From contig CAVQZG010000024.1 of NCBI GenBank assembly GCA_963718305.1, positions 1 through 64,000 of the forward strand: a stretch of 64,000 nucleotides of DNA. The letters run 5' to 3'. Positions 1 to 8,044 of the stretch are shown here, piece by piece. Source of the DNA: RYN-230 sp963718305 (GTDB lineage: Bacteria; Actinomycetota; Actinomycetes; Streptosporangiales; Streptosporangiaceae). A program made the translations under genes and the position numbers. Numbering within the stretch: the stretch's first letter is position 1; the number at the start of each line of letters is the position of its first letter. Below the pieces are notes generated by a model. It saw only the letters and a list, made by a program, of their open reading frames with translations, did not search any database and was not told the DNA's origin.

Positions 1-1
1 C

Positions 2-391
2 GCACTGCACGCGATGCAGGGGCTGGGCGCGCAGCCCGAACGTATGCGGGCAGCGATCGGCCCCGCCGTCGCAGCGGACCGCTACCAGGTGGGCCCGGAG
101 GTCGCGGCGGCAGCGGAGCGGTTCTTCGGCGGTAACACGAGCGGGATCATGCGCCCGGATGACCGTGGCGGGCGGTGGCTGATGGACCTGCCCGCGGCCA
201 ACCGGCGCGTCATCCGCGAGTCGGGCGTGCCGGACGGCCAGATTTACGACAGCGGCCTGAGCACGGCCACCCGGGCCGGCGGCCCGGGCATGATCGGCCC
301 GGGCCCGGAGTTGTTCTTCAGCGACCGGGCGGCCCGCCCGTGCGGGCGGTTCGCCGCGGTAGCCCGGCTCAGGCCTGAGGAGGACACGTGA
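2..391 (+). CDS. pgeF: Peptidoglycan editing factor PgeF/YfiH family (laccase domain), 3' part
   Basis: The reading frame is open from the window edge, so the start lies upstream. The 125+ visible residues match the C-terminal half of the YfiH/DUF152 family: an IGPAV...YQVGPEV block, DL.AANRR..RESGV, then FFS....CGRFAAVARL at the end. Known family role: the E. coli member removes wrongly incorporated amino acids from UDP-MurNAc peptide precursors; other members have purine nucleoside phosphorylase or multicopper oxidase activity. The stop overlaps the GTG start of murL by 4 bases (GTGA), so translation is probably coupled. Sitting beside murL and murD2 supports a wall-precursor role rather than laccase activity. 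The catalytic His/Cys residues of the N-terminal half cannot be inspected here. Confidence 0.8.
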   Translation, partial: ALHAMQGLGAQPERMRAAIGPAVAADRYQVGPEVAAAAERFFGGNTSGIMRPDDRGGRWLMDLPAANRRVIRESGVPDGQIYDSGLSTATRAGGPGMIGPGPELFFSDRAARPCGRFAAVARLRPEEDT

Positions 392-1790
392 ACACCCCGC
401 CGTTCCGGTATGAGGGGTACCAGATCGATCCGGACCGCGGGCTCCTGACCTGCCGGTATTCCGTCGGTGACTACCGTTTCAGTGAGCAGGTCACGGTGTC
501 CGGCGTCGCCCCGGAGCGGTGGGCCCGCGCGGACGCCGACGAGGCCGCGCGGCTGGTGTTCCTGCTGGCCGGCGTGTCCTACTACAAGACCGCCGCACCG
601 CCGGTCATCGACCTGGGCGACACCGCGGTCACCGACACCGAGCGCGCCTTCCTGCGCGCGTTCTACACCGGCGGACTGGCCGAGTTCGGCTACCGCAACG
701 GCCTGGACCTGTCCGGGCTCCGGATCGAGGGCCCGTCCCGTCCTGGCCTGGCCCGGCCCGCGGGCCAGGCCAGGCCCCCCCAGCCTGCGGGAACGCTGCC
801 GGAAACCCGGGCCGGCCGCTGGTGCCCTTCGGCGGCGGCATCGACTCGATCGTCACCACCGAGATGATCCGCGCCCGGGCCGAGCCCGCGCTGTTCATCG
901 TGAGCCGCCCGGGTGACCGGTTCGAGGCGATCGAACGGCCCGCCGCGGTCACCGGGCTGCCGGTCATCCGCGCCGAGCGTGAGATCGATCCGCAGTTGCT
1001 GCGCTCCCGCGACCTGGGGTTCCTCAATGGCCACGTCCCGGTGACCGGGATAATCTCGGCCATCGCCGTGCTGGCCGCGGTCCTCGACGGCCGGGACGCC
1101 GTGGTCATGTCGAACGAATGGTCCGCGTCGATCCCGACCCTGGAAGTGAACGGGTCCCCGGTGAATCACCAGTACTCCAAGAGCGGGGCGTTCGAGGGTG
1201 CCTTCCGCGGCGTACTGGCCGGAGCGCTCGGCCCGGACTTCGCCTATTTCTCGGCGCTGCGCCCGTTCAGCGAGCTGTGGGTAGCCCGGCGGTTCGCCGC
1301 GCTGACCCAGTACCACGACACGTTCCGCAGCTGTAACCGCGCCTTTCACATCGACAAATCGCTCCGGCTCGACCATTGGTGCGGCCGCTGCGACAAGTGC
1401 TGCTTCATCGACCTGATCCTGTCGCCGTTCCTGCCTGCCGCGGACCTGGAGCGGATCTTCGGCGGGCACGAGCCGCTGGGCGGCGACGACGCCGCCGGCC
1501 CGGATCCAGCCAGCACCGAGGCTGGCGCGGGGCTGGCTGACAAGTTCCGTTCCCTGCTCGGCACCTCCCCCACCAGCAAGCCGTTTGAGTGCGTGGGCGA
1601 GGTCGGCGAATGCCGGGCCGCGGCGCTGCTCGCCGCGCAACGGCCCGACCGGGCCGGCACCAAGCTGCTCCAGGTGCTGGCCGCCGAACTGGACGGCCTG
1701 CCCGAGTTGTCCACCCCGGCCGAACTGCTCCGCCCGCTCGGCCGCCACTTCATCCCGGATGCCTATGCGCCCGACGATCTCCTGGTCTGA
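388..1790 (+). CDS. murL: UDP-MurNAc-L-Ala-L-Glu epimerase MurL, interrupted by a -1 frameshift
   Basis: MurL epimerises the terminal L-Glu of UDP-MurNAc-L-Ala-L-Glu to D-Glu, replacing the usual MurI/MurD route; it works together with MurD2, the next gene. The N-terminal part (388 to about 780, beginning MNTPPFRYEGYQID) is in one frame. The rest, from VPFGGGIDSIVTTEM to the stop, is in the -1 frame. Diagnostic features are the ATP-pyrophosphatase-like PFGGGIDS loop, SNEWSAS, and the cysteine motif WCGRCDKCCF near 1380-1400. The break falls in a poorly conserved linker at a run of seven C (775-781); one more C would restore a single frame. The GTG start overlaps the pgeF stop and follows GAGGAGGA. 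If the shift is real the enzyme is lost; if it is a base-calling error the gene is intact. Confidence 0.85.
742..781. repeat. Perfect inverted repeat followed by a C7 run inside murL
   Basis: A 13-bp arm at 742-754 (CCTGGCCTGGCCC) is exactly complementary to 762-774, with a 7-base loop whose outer bases can also pair. The C7 run at 775-781 starts immediately after the right arm. This is exactly where murL changes frame. Such a GC hairpin next to a homopolymer is a classic place for sequencing or replication slippage. Confidence 0.8.
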
Positions 1791-3126
1791 CCTGCGCGCC
1801 CGGGCGGGCCGCGAGCCCGGCGGCCGGCTGGCCAGCGGCCAGGTGGGCCTGTGGGGCCTCGGCGTGGAGGGCCTGGCCAATCTCGCCGCGCTCCGCTCCC
1901 TGGGCCGCCAGCCCGTGCTCGTCGACGACCACCCGCCGGCCGGCGGGGTGGACGGGCACCTGGTGCTGGCCACCTCCGGCGGCGGCCTGGAGGCGCTGGC
2001 CGGCTGCGAGGTCGTGATCAAGTCACCGGGCATCAGCCGCTATCGCGACGACCTGCGGCAACTGGAGGCCAGGGGCATCCCGGTCCTGGGCGGGCTGGGC
2101 CTGTGGCTCCAGGAGGCGCCCCGGGCCCGGGTGCTGTGCATCACCGGGACCAAGGGCAAGAGCAGCACCACCGCGATCGCGGGCCACCTGCTCAGCCAGT
2201 GGGGCTACCGGTGCATGGTCGGCGGGAACATCGGCCAGCCGCCGTGGGAACCCGCACAGGCGGCCCTGGACTACGACTACTGGGTGATCGAAACCTCCAG
2301 CTACCAGGCCACCGACCTGGGCTGCTCGCCGCCGGTGGTGGCGGTGACGTCGCTGCACCCCGATCACCTGCCCTGGCATCAGGGCGTGCAGAACTACTAC
2401 CGGGACAAGCTGTCCGCCTGCTCCCAGCCGGGCGCGGACCTGACCGTGGCCAACGGTGACAGCGGCCTGCTCCGGGACCGGGTGGCGCTGCTCGGCCCGC
2501 GGGTGGAGTGGGTGCACGCGGATGACGACCCGGACGCGGACTGGATGGCGCCGCTCGGCCTGCTGGGCGCGCACAGCCGGCGCAACGCCCTGATCGCCCG
2601 GGCCTGCCTGCGCGCCCTGGGCGTGCCGCAGGCGGAAGACGAGGCCGCGCTGCGCGACGCCGCCGCGGGGTTCCAGCCGCTCAGCAGCCGGCTGCAGGCC
2701 ATCGGCACGGTGTCCGGGGTCACCTTCGTGGACGACAGCCTGTCCACCAACGTGCTGCCCACCCTGGCGGCGCTGGACGCGTTCCCGGGCCGCCGGGTGG
2801 CCCTCATCGCCGGCGGCCAGGACCGCGGGATCGACTACGCGCCGCTGGCCGCCGGGCTCGCCGACCGGCCCGCGCCCACGCTGGTGCTGGCCGTACCGGA
2901 CAGCGGCCCCCGCATCGCGGCCGCGATCGAGGCCGCCCAGCCCGGCAAGGCCGAGGTGATCTCCTGCCCAGACCTGGACACGGCGGTCCAGCGGGGCTTC
3001 GCCTGGGCCCGTCCGGACGGCGTGCTGCTGCTGTCCCCCGCCGCGCCGAGCTTCGGCCAGTTCCGGGACTACCGGGACCGGGGTGACGCGTTCGCCCGGG
3101 CCATGCGCGCCTGCTCCGCGGGATAA
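1765..3126 (+). CDS. murD2: UDP-N-acetylmuramoyl-L-alanine--L-glutamate ligase MurD2
   Basis: A Mur ligase of about 453 residues that adds L-Glu, rather than D-Glu, to UDP-MurNAc-L-Ala in the cytoplasm; MurL then epimerises the product. Visible features: an N-terminal Rossmann-like segment (GLWGLGVEGLANLAAL), the ATP-binding P-loop ITGTKGKSSTT near residue 128, ETSSYQATDL, a central SLHPDHL metal/substrate segment, and a C-terminal domain with FVDDSLSTN and IAGGQDRGIDY. Pairing with MurL separates it from ordinary MurD. ATG 1765 was chosen from two close ATGs (1759, 1765); either overlaps the end of murL by 26-32 bases, so coupled translation in a pgeF-murL-murD2 operon is likely. A standard MurD may exist elsewhere. 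Confidence 0.9.
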   Translation: MRPTISWSDLRARAGREPGGRLASGQVGLWGLGVEGLANLAALRSLGRQPVLVDDHPPAGGVDGHLVLATSGGGLEALAGCEVVIKSPGISRYRDDLRQLEARGIPVLGGLGLWLQEAPRARVLCITGTKGKSSTTAIAGHLLSQWGYRCMVGGNIGQPPWEPAQAALDYDYWVIETSSYQATDLGCSPPVVAVTSLHPDHLPWHQGVQNYYRDKLSACSQPGADLTVANGDSGLLRDRVALLGPRVEWVHADDDPDADWMAPLGLLGAHSRRNALIARACLRALGVPQAEDEAALRDAAAGFQPLSSRLQAIGTVSGVTFVDDSLSTNVLPTLAALDAFPGRRVALIAGGQDRGIDYAPLAAGLADRPAPTLVLAVPDSGPRIAAAIEAAQPGKAEVISCPDLDTAVQRGFAWARPDGVLLLSPAAPSFGQFRDYRDRGDAFARAMRACSAG

Positions 3127-3128
3127 AC

Positions 3129-3176
3129 CGTGCCGCACACCCCGCGTGCCGCAAACTCCCCGTGCCGCAAACTCCC
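3129..3176. repeat. Three degenerate copies of a GTGCCGCAAACTCC unit
   Basis: Just after the murD2 stop, a 15-17 base unit built on CGTGCCGCA(A/C)AC(T)CCC occurs three times in a row. The last copy supplies the GTG start codon chosen for the oxidase gene. It resembles other short tandem repeats in the window in length and position. Confidence 0.6.
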
Positions 3177-4524
3177 GGGCCGCGCGGCCTGCCGCCGGCC
3201 CTGCTCCGCGACCTCACCGCAGTCGTAGGGCCGCCACACGTGCTGACCGGCGACGCGGCGGCGGGCTACGCGGTGGACTGGACCGGCCGGTTCCGGGGCG
3301 ACCCGCCTGCCGTGCTGCGGCCCCGGGACACCGAGCAGGTCGCGGCGGTCCTGACGCTGTGCTCCGGCGCGGGGATCCCGGTGGTTCCCCAAGGGGGCAA
3401 CACCGGCCTGGTCGGCGGGGGCGTCCCGGTCCACGGGGAGGTCGTGCTCAGCCTGTCCCGGCTGGACCGGCTCGGCCCGGCTGACCTGGAGGCAGCCCAG
3501 GTCACCGCCGGGGCCGGGGTGACGCTCAGCCAGGCCGCCGCAGCCGCGCCCGGCCTGGACCTCGGCGGTCCTCATCGCCAGCCGGGACAGCGCCACCGTG
3601 GGCGGTGCGGTGGCCACTAACGCGGGCGGGCTGCGGGTGCTGCGCTACGGGCCGATGCGCGCCCAGGTGCGCGGCATCGAGGCCGTGCTGGCCGACGGCA
3701 CCGTCCTGTCCCACCTGTCCGGCCTGGTCAAGGACAACACCGGATACGACTACCCCTCGCTGCTGGCCGGCTCGGAAGGCACTCTGGCCGTCATCACCCA
3801 GGCCCGGCTGCGGCTGGTCCCCCGGGCCCGCAGGCTGGTCACCGTGCTGTGCGGGCTGCCGGGTCTGGACGACCTGCACGCGCTGGCCCGGCTGGCCCTC
3901 GACCGGGTCCCCGGCCTGCTCTCGGCCGAGTTCTTCACCCCGGCCGGGCTGGATGTGCTGGCCGTCCGGGCCGGCCTGGCGCCCCCGCTGGCCGTCCCCG
4001 CCCAGGCGTATCTCCTGCTGGAGGCGGACGGCCCGGACGCGCTGGACGATCTGGCTGCCGTGGCCGCCGAGTATCCCGCGGCCGTGGCGCAGGCCGCTGC
4101 GGACCGGGCCCGGCTGTGGGCCTACCGGGAACGCCAGCCGGAAGCGGCGGGCTTCCTCGGCGTCCCGGTCAAGCTGGACGTTTCCGTGCCCGCGGCGCAC
4201 TGGGTCGAACTGGCAGCCGGGGTGGCCGGGGTGGTCGCCGGGGCGGACCCGGACGCCACCGTCATAACCTTCGGTCACGTCGCGGACGGGAACGTGCACG
4301 TCAACATCGTCCCAGCCGCCCCCGCGGACGGCCGGCACGAGGATGCGGTGTTCTCGTTCGTGGCGTCGCTGGGCGGCTCGATCTCGGCCGAGCACGGCAT
4401 CGGCGCGCTCAAAGCCCGCTGGCTCCCGCTGGTGCGCTCCGCGGCCGAGCGGGACCTGTTCGGCCGGATCCGCCGGGCGCTCGACCCGGCCGGCATCCTG
4501 AACCCGCACGTGCTCCCCCGCTGA
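3162..4524 (+). CDS. FAD-linked oxidase (GlcD / D-2-hydroxyacid dehydrogenase type), frameshifted
   Basis: Two overlapping reading frames together give one VAO-type flavoprotein of about 454 residues. The first (3162 to about 3566) carries the FAD-binding PCMH part with VPQGGNTGLVGGG. The second (about 3568-4524) continues with ASRDSATVGGAVATNAGG, VKDNTGYDY, GSEGTLAVIT, the GHVADGNVHVN metal/substrate motif and the SAEHGIGALK end typical of GlcD/D-lactate dehydrogenases. One extra base in GGCGG at 3564-3568 explains the shift. The family oxidises D-2-hydroxyacids such as D-lactate, glycolate or D-2-hydroxyglutarate with FAD; the substrate cannot be told from sequence. GTG 3162 is the first plausible start; no strong ribosome site is seen, so it may rely on readthrough from murD2. 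Confidence 0.8.
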
Positions 4525-4701
4525 ACTCCCTCCCGGTCCTGGCCCCCTGGCCTGCGGCGACCCGTCTCCGCCGGGGGGCGGGCCCAGCCCGCCGGGCGGT
4601 CGGGCGGGAGAGCGAGGCGTTTTGGCCGCTGAGCCCCGGGTAGCCAAGGGCCGGTTCAGCCGCCTGGCTGGGCGCATTGCTGACTGAGAGGAACCACTCC
4701 G

Positions 4702-4776
4702 GTGTATATCGGCATAGGCACCATCGTGGTCATCGTGATCATCGTGCTCATCGTCCTGCTGCTGCGGCGCGGCTGA
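4702..4776 (+). CDS. 24-residue single-pass membrane peptide
   Basis: A GTG start preceded by GAGAGGA nine bases upstream opens a 24-codon frame. It reads VYIGIGTIVVIVIIV, then LIVLLL and ends RRG: one hydrophobic helix rich in Ile and Val with a basic cytoplasmic end. The composition, good ribosome site and position in an otherwise empty 377-base gap (4525-4901) make a real small membrane protein likely. The rest of the gap shows no other gene. Function is unknown; similar tiny helices in bacteria often bind or stabilise larger membrane complexes, but nothing here shows a partner. Confidence 0.6.
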   Translation: MYIGIGTIVVIVIIVLIVLLLRRG

Positions 4777-4901
4777 GCTTTCCCGGCCGGACGGCGTCCG
4801 GACCGCCGGGACCTGAACTCCCCTGATCGGGTCCCGGCGGTGCGGTCCCGGGCCGCCCGCAGGCGCCCGGCGGCGGGGAGCCGGTAAGGTGGCCGGCACT
4901 T

Positions 4902-5714
4902 ATGCCTGCCGATGACACCCCTGCCGCCCGCTCCGCCGTGATCGCCCGGCTCCGCGCGGCGGGCTGTGTCTACGCCGAGGACGAAGCGGACCTGCTGATC
5001 TCGGCCGCCCGGAGTGAGGCTGAGCTGGCCGCCCTGGTGGACCGGCGGGCCGCGGGCCAGCCGCTCGAGCACGTGCTGGGCTGGGCTGAGTTCTGCGGCC
5101 TGCGGATCGCGGTCGATCCGGCCGTGTTCGTCCCGCGCCGAAGGACCGAGTTCCTGGTGGCCCAGGCCATTGAGCTGGCCCGGCCGGGAGCCGTGGTCGT
5201 GGACCTGTGCTGCGGCTCGGGCGCCCTGGCCGCAGCGCTGGCCAGCGCGGTGGACGGGGCCGAGGTGCATGCCGCCGACATCGACCCGGCCGCGGTGCGC
5301 TGCGCCCGGCGCAACCTGGCCGGCCTGGGCGGGCAGGTGTACCAGGGCGACCTGTTCGGGCCGCTGCCGGCCGGCCTGCTCGGCCGGGTGGACATCCTGC
5401 TGGCCAATGTGCCGTACGTGCCCACCGGCGAGGTGGGGCTGCTGCCGCCGGAAGCCCGTGACCATGAGGCGCGGGTGGCCCTGGACGGCGGCGCGGACGG
5501 CCTGGAACTGCTGCGGCGGGTGGCCGGCGCGGCACCGGGATGGCTGGCACCCGGCGGGCATCTGCTGTCGGAGATCAGCGAGCGCCAGGAGGCCGCGGCC
5601 ACTGTGGCGGTCACGGCCGCCGGGCTGACCGCGGCGATGGCGAGGTCGCAGGAGCACGGCGCCACGGTCCTGATCGCCACCCGCCCCGCTGCACCGGATC
5701 CAGGGGCACGGTGA
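4902..5714 (+). CDS. PrmC/HemK-related protein N5-glutamine methyltransferase
   Basis: A 270-residue SAM-dependent methyltransferase of the PrmC-related group. A helical N-terminal domain (about 1-75, with RRAAGQPLEHVLGWAEFCGL) is followed by the Rossmann domain with the SAM loop VVDLCCGSGALAAAL, AADIDPAAV, and the substrate motif NVPYVP in place of canonical NPPY. True PrmC methylates the GGQ glutamine of release factors. The Asn-Val replacement and short length fit the paralogous family of unknown target rather than PrmC itself. ATG 4902 follows AAGGTGG with good spacing. Its stop overlaps the start of the downstream S9 peptidase by GTGA. Confidence 0.85.
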   Translation: MPADDTPAARSAVIARLRAAGCVYAEDEADLLISAARSEAELAALVDRRAAGQPLEHVLGWAEFCGLRIAVDPAVFVPRRRTEFLVAQAIELARPGAVVVDLCCGSGALAAALASAVDGAEVHAADIDPAAVRCARRNLAGLGGQVYQGDLFGPLPAGLLGRVDILLANVPYVPTGEVGLLPPEARDHEARVALDGGADGLELLRRVAGAAPGWLAPGGHLLSEISERQEAAATVAVTAAGLTAAMARSQEHGATVLIATRPAAPDPGAR

Positions 5715-7915
5715 CCGGCATGGACCTGGACCCACCGCCCTTTGACTCACTGCCCTTTGACCCACTGCCCCTGGACACGCTGCCCCGGCAGCTCGCCCGC
5801 ACCCGCCGCTTCAGCCTCGGCCATCCGACCCGGGTCACCGTGTCGCCGGACGGCCGGACGGTCTTTTTCCTGCGCAGCCGGGCCGGGGATGACCCGGTCG
5901 GCTGCCTGTGGGCGGTGGACTGCGTGACCGGGGCGGAGCGGCTGCTCGCCGATCCGGTGAGCCTGCTCGGCGGCGCGGCTGAGCAACTGACCGCAGCGGA
6001 GCGGACCCGCCGGGAACGCACCCGGGAGATGTCCGCCGGCATCGTCGGGTTCGCGGCCGACCAGGGCTGCCGGTTGCTGGCCTTCACCCTGTCCGGGCAG
6101 CTGTGGATGGCCCGGCCGGCGGACGGGTCGGTGCGCCGGCTCCCGGCCCGGGAGCCGGCCATGGATCCCCGCCCGGATCCGGCTGCCCGCGAGATCGGCT
6201 ACGTCAGTGGCGGCGCGGTGCGCGTGATCGACGCCGCCGGGCAGGCCGACCGGGTGATCGCCGGCCCGGATGGTCCGGCCGTGAGTTTCGGCCGGCCTGA
6301 GCACGTGGCGGCGGAGTCGATGGGGCGCTACCGCGGCTACTGGTGGAGCCCGGATGGCCGGTCCATGCTGGTCGCCCGGGTCGACGAGGCGGCGGTCCAG
6401 CAGTGGTACCTGGCGGACCCCGCGGAACCGGGCCGGCCGCCCACGGCGTTCCGCTACCCTTCCGCGGGCTCCGCGAACGCCGCGGTCAGCCTGTGGATCG
6501 CCGACCTGGCCGGTCCGCCGGGCGCTCCGCTCACCGCGGTGGACTGGGATACCGCCGGGTTCGAATACCTGACCGCCGCGGGCTGGGACGAGTCCGGGCC
6601 CTACGCTGCCGTGCAGCGTCGTGACCAGCAGCACGTCCAGGTGCTCGGCATCGACCCGGCCACCGGCGCGACGAGGGTGCTGGCTGAGCAGCGGGACGAC
6701 GCGTGGGTCCAGCTCGTGCCCGGGCTGCCCGCGCGGACCTCCTCAGGCGTCCTGCTGACCAGCACCGACACCGGCGATACCCGGCGGCTGGTGGCGGACG
6801 GCCGGCCGGTCACCCCAGCCGGTCTCCAGCTCGAGGAGGTGCTCGCGGTGGACGGCGAGACCGTGCTGTTCGCCGCGTCCGATGAGCCGACCCAGACCCA
6901 CGTGTGGGCCTACCATCCTGACGGCGGGCTGCGCCGCGTGAGCGCGGAACCGGGGGTGCACGCAGGCACCGCGCGGGGCGGCACCGTGGTCCTGATCTCG
7001 CGGACCCCGGGCCATCCCGGTCCCCGGACCACGATCCTGCCTGCCGCCGTGGGCGCCGGCGCGAAGGACCGGGCCGGCCGCGACCCCGGCCCGGTGGTCA
7101 TCGCCTCGTTCGCGGAAGCCCCCGTCGTGCAGCCGCGGGCCGAGATCCTCTCGCTGGGACCCCGGGAACTGCGCGCCGCACTGTTCCTGCCCTCCTGGCA
7201 CCAGGCTGGCGACGGCCCGCTGCCGGTCCTGATGGACCCCTATGGCGGACCCGCGCTCCGGAAGGTGACCGCCGCGCAGGGGTGGGCCACCTACGTCTCG
7301 CAGTGGTTCGCGGAGCAGGGCTTCGCGGTGCTGACCGTGGACGGCCGCGGCACCCCGGGCCGCGGGCCCGCCTGGGAACGCGGGATCTACCTGGATATCG
7401 CCGGGCCGGTACTGGCCGACCAGGTGGACGGGCTGCAGCAGGCGGCGCGCCAGTACCCCGTCCTGGACCTGGGCCGGGTCGGGATCCGCGGCTGGTCTTT
7501 CGGCGGGTTCCTGGCCGTGCTCGCGGTACTGCGCCGGCCCGACGTGTTTCATGCCGCGGTGGCCGGCGCCCCCGTCACCGACCAGCGGCTGTACGACACG
7601 CACTGGCGCGAGCGTCACCTGGGCCACCCGGCCGAGCATCCCGGGGCCTACGACCAGTGCTCGCCGGTGCTCGAGGCGGCCTCGCTGCGACGGCCGCTGC
7701 TGCTGATCCACGGCCTCGCGGACGACAACGTGATCCCGGCGCACACCCTGCGCCTGTCCGCGGCCCTGCTCGCGGCGGGACGGCCGCATGAGGTCCTGCC
7801 GCTGCCTCAGGCCACCCATCGGCCCGTCAGCGAGGCGGCCACCGCGAACCTGCTGCTGCACGAGCTGGACTTCCTGCGCCGGGCCCTGGGGCTGCCGCAG
7901 CAGGTGGCGCGCTGA
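5711..7915 (+). CDS. S9 family (dipeptidyl peptidase IV-like) serine peptidase
   Basis: A cytoplasmic prolyl-oligopeptidase-family peptidase of about 734 residues with no signal peptide. An N-terminal propeller (about 20-480, WD-like segments such as VSPDGRTVFFLRS and YWWSPDGRSMLVARVD) covers a C-terminal alpha/beta hydrolase. Catalytic residues are visible: Ser in GWSFGG near residue 595, Asp in GLADDNV near 670 and His in THRP near 702. The PYGGPALRKVT and DGRGTPGRG segments are typical of DPP IV enzymes. GTG 5711 makes a 4-base overlap with the methyltransferase stop; ATG 5720 is the alternative. Residues about 6-25 are made of a repeated LDPPP/FDSLP-type pentapeptide encoded by a 15-bp repeat and are probably not part of the fold. 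Confidence 0.9.
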   Translation: MTGMDLDPPPFDSLPFDPLPLDTLPRQLARTRRFSLGHPTRVTVSPDGRTVFFLRSRAGDDPVGCLWAVDCVTGAERLLADPVSLLGGAAEQLTAAERTRRERTREMSAGIVGFAADQGCRLLAFTLSGQLWMARPADGSVRRLPAREPAMDPRPDPAAREIGYVSGGAVRVIDAAGQADRVIAGPDGPAVSFGRPEHVAAESMGRYRGYWWSPDGRSMLVARVDEAAVQQWYLADPAEPGRPPTAFRYPSAGSANAAVSLWIADLAGPPGAPLTAVDWDTAGFEYLTAAGWDESGPYAAVQRRDQQHVQVLGIDPATGATRVLAEQRDDAWVQLVPGLPARTSSGVLLTSTDTGDTRRLVADGRPVTPAGLQLEEVLAVDGETVLFAASDEPTQTHVWAYHPDGGLRRVSAEPGVHAGTARGGTVVLISRTPGHPGPRTTILPAAVGAGAKDRAGRDPGPVVIASFAEAPVVQPRAEILSLGPRELRAALFLPSWHQAGDGPLPVLMDPYGGPALRKVTAAQGWATYVSQWFAEQGFAVLTVDGRGTPGRGPAWERGIYLDIAGPVLADQVDGLQQAARQYPVLDLGRVGIRGWSFGGFLAVLAVLRRPDVFHAAVAGAPVTDQRLYDTHWRERHLGHPAEHPGAYDQCSPVLEAASLRRPLLLIHGLADDNVIPAHTLRLSAALLAAGRPHEVLPLPQATHRPVSEAATANLLLHELDFLRRALGLPQQVAR
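5726..5785. repeat. Four tandem 15-bp units in the S9 peptidase N-terminus
   Basis: Units at 5726, 5741, 5756 and 5771 follow the pattern (C/T)T(G/T)GAC.CAC(T/C)GCCC. They encode the pentapeptides LDPPP, FDSLP, FDPLP and LDTLP. The consensus CTGGACCCACTGCCC resembles the CCCCTGAACCACTGG repeat near 49.5 kb. Confidence 0.75.
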
Positions 7916-8044
7916 AACCGGTCCGCGGAGCATCGCGGGTGGACCTAAGTACACCCCTATTCTGGGGGGCCAGGGACACTGCCGGCCGGGCCGCCGGCCG
8001 GGCAGACTGGCGGTGTGGAGCCCGGCCAGCCGAGGGAGACCCTG

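Noticed and set aside
742..781. Programmed -1 frameshifting in murL
   Set aside because: A C-run slippery site is possible, but stimulatory hairpins normally lie downstream, not upstream, and nine other shifts in the window make an assembly or decay explanation simpler.
690..2033. Long antisense open frame over murL/murD2 (also 2023-3138, 6743-9052, 13167-14747, 22257-23843, 53078-54889)
   Set aside because: In DNA this GC-rich, stops are rare in the complement of real genes. The translations are Arg/Gly/Pro-rich without motifs, while the opposite frames carry clear domains.
6550..6570. GGTTCGAAT match to a tRNA T-loop
   Set aside because: It lies inside the S9 peptidase gene and no acceptor stem or anticodon arm can be drawn around it.
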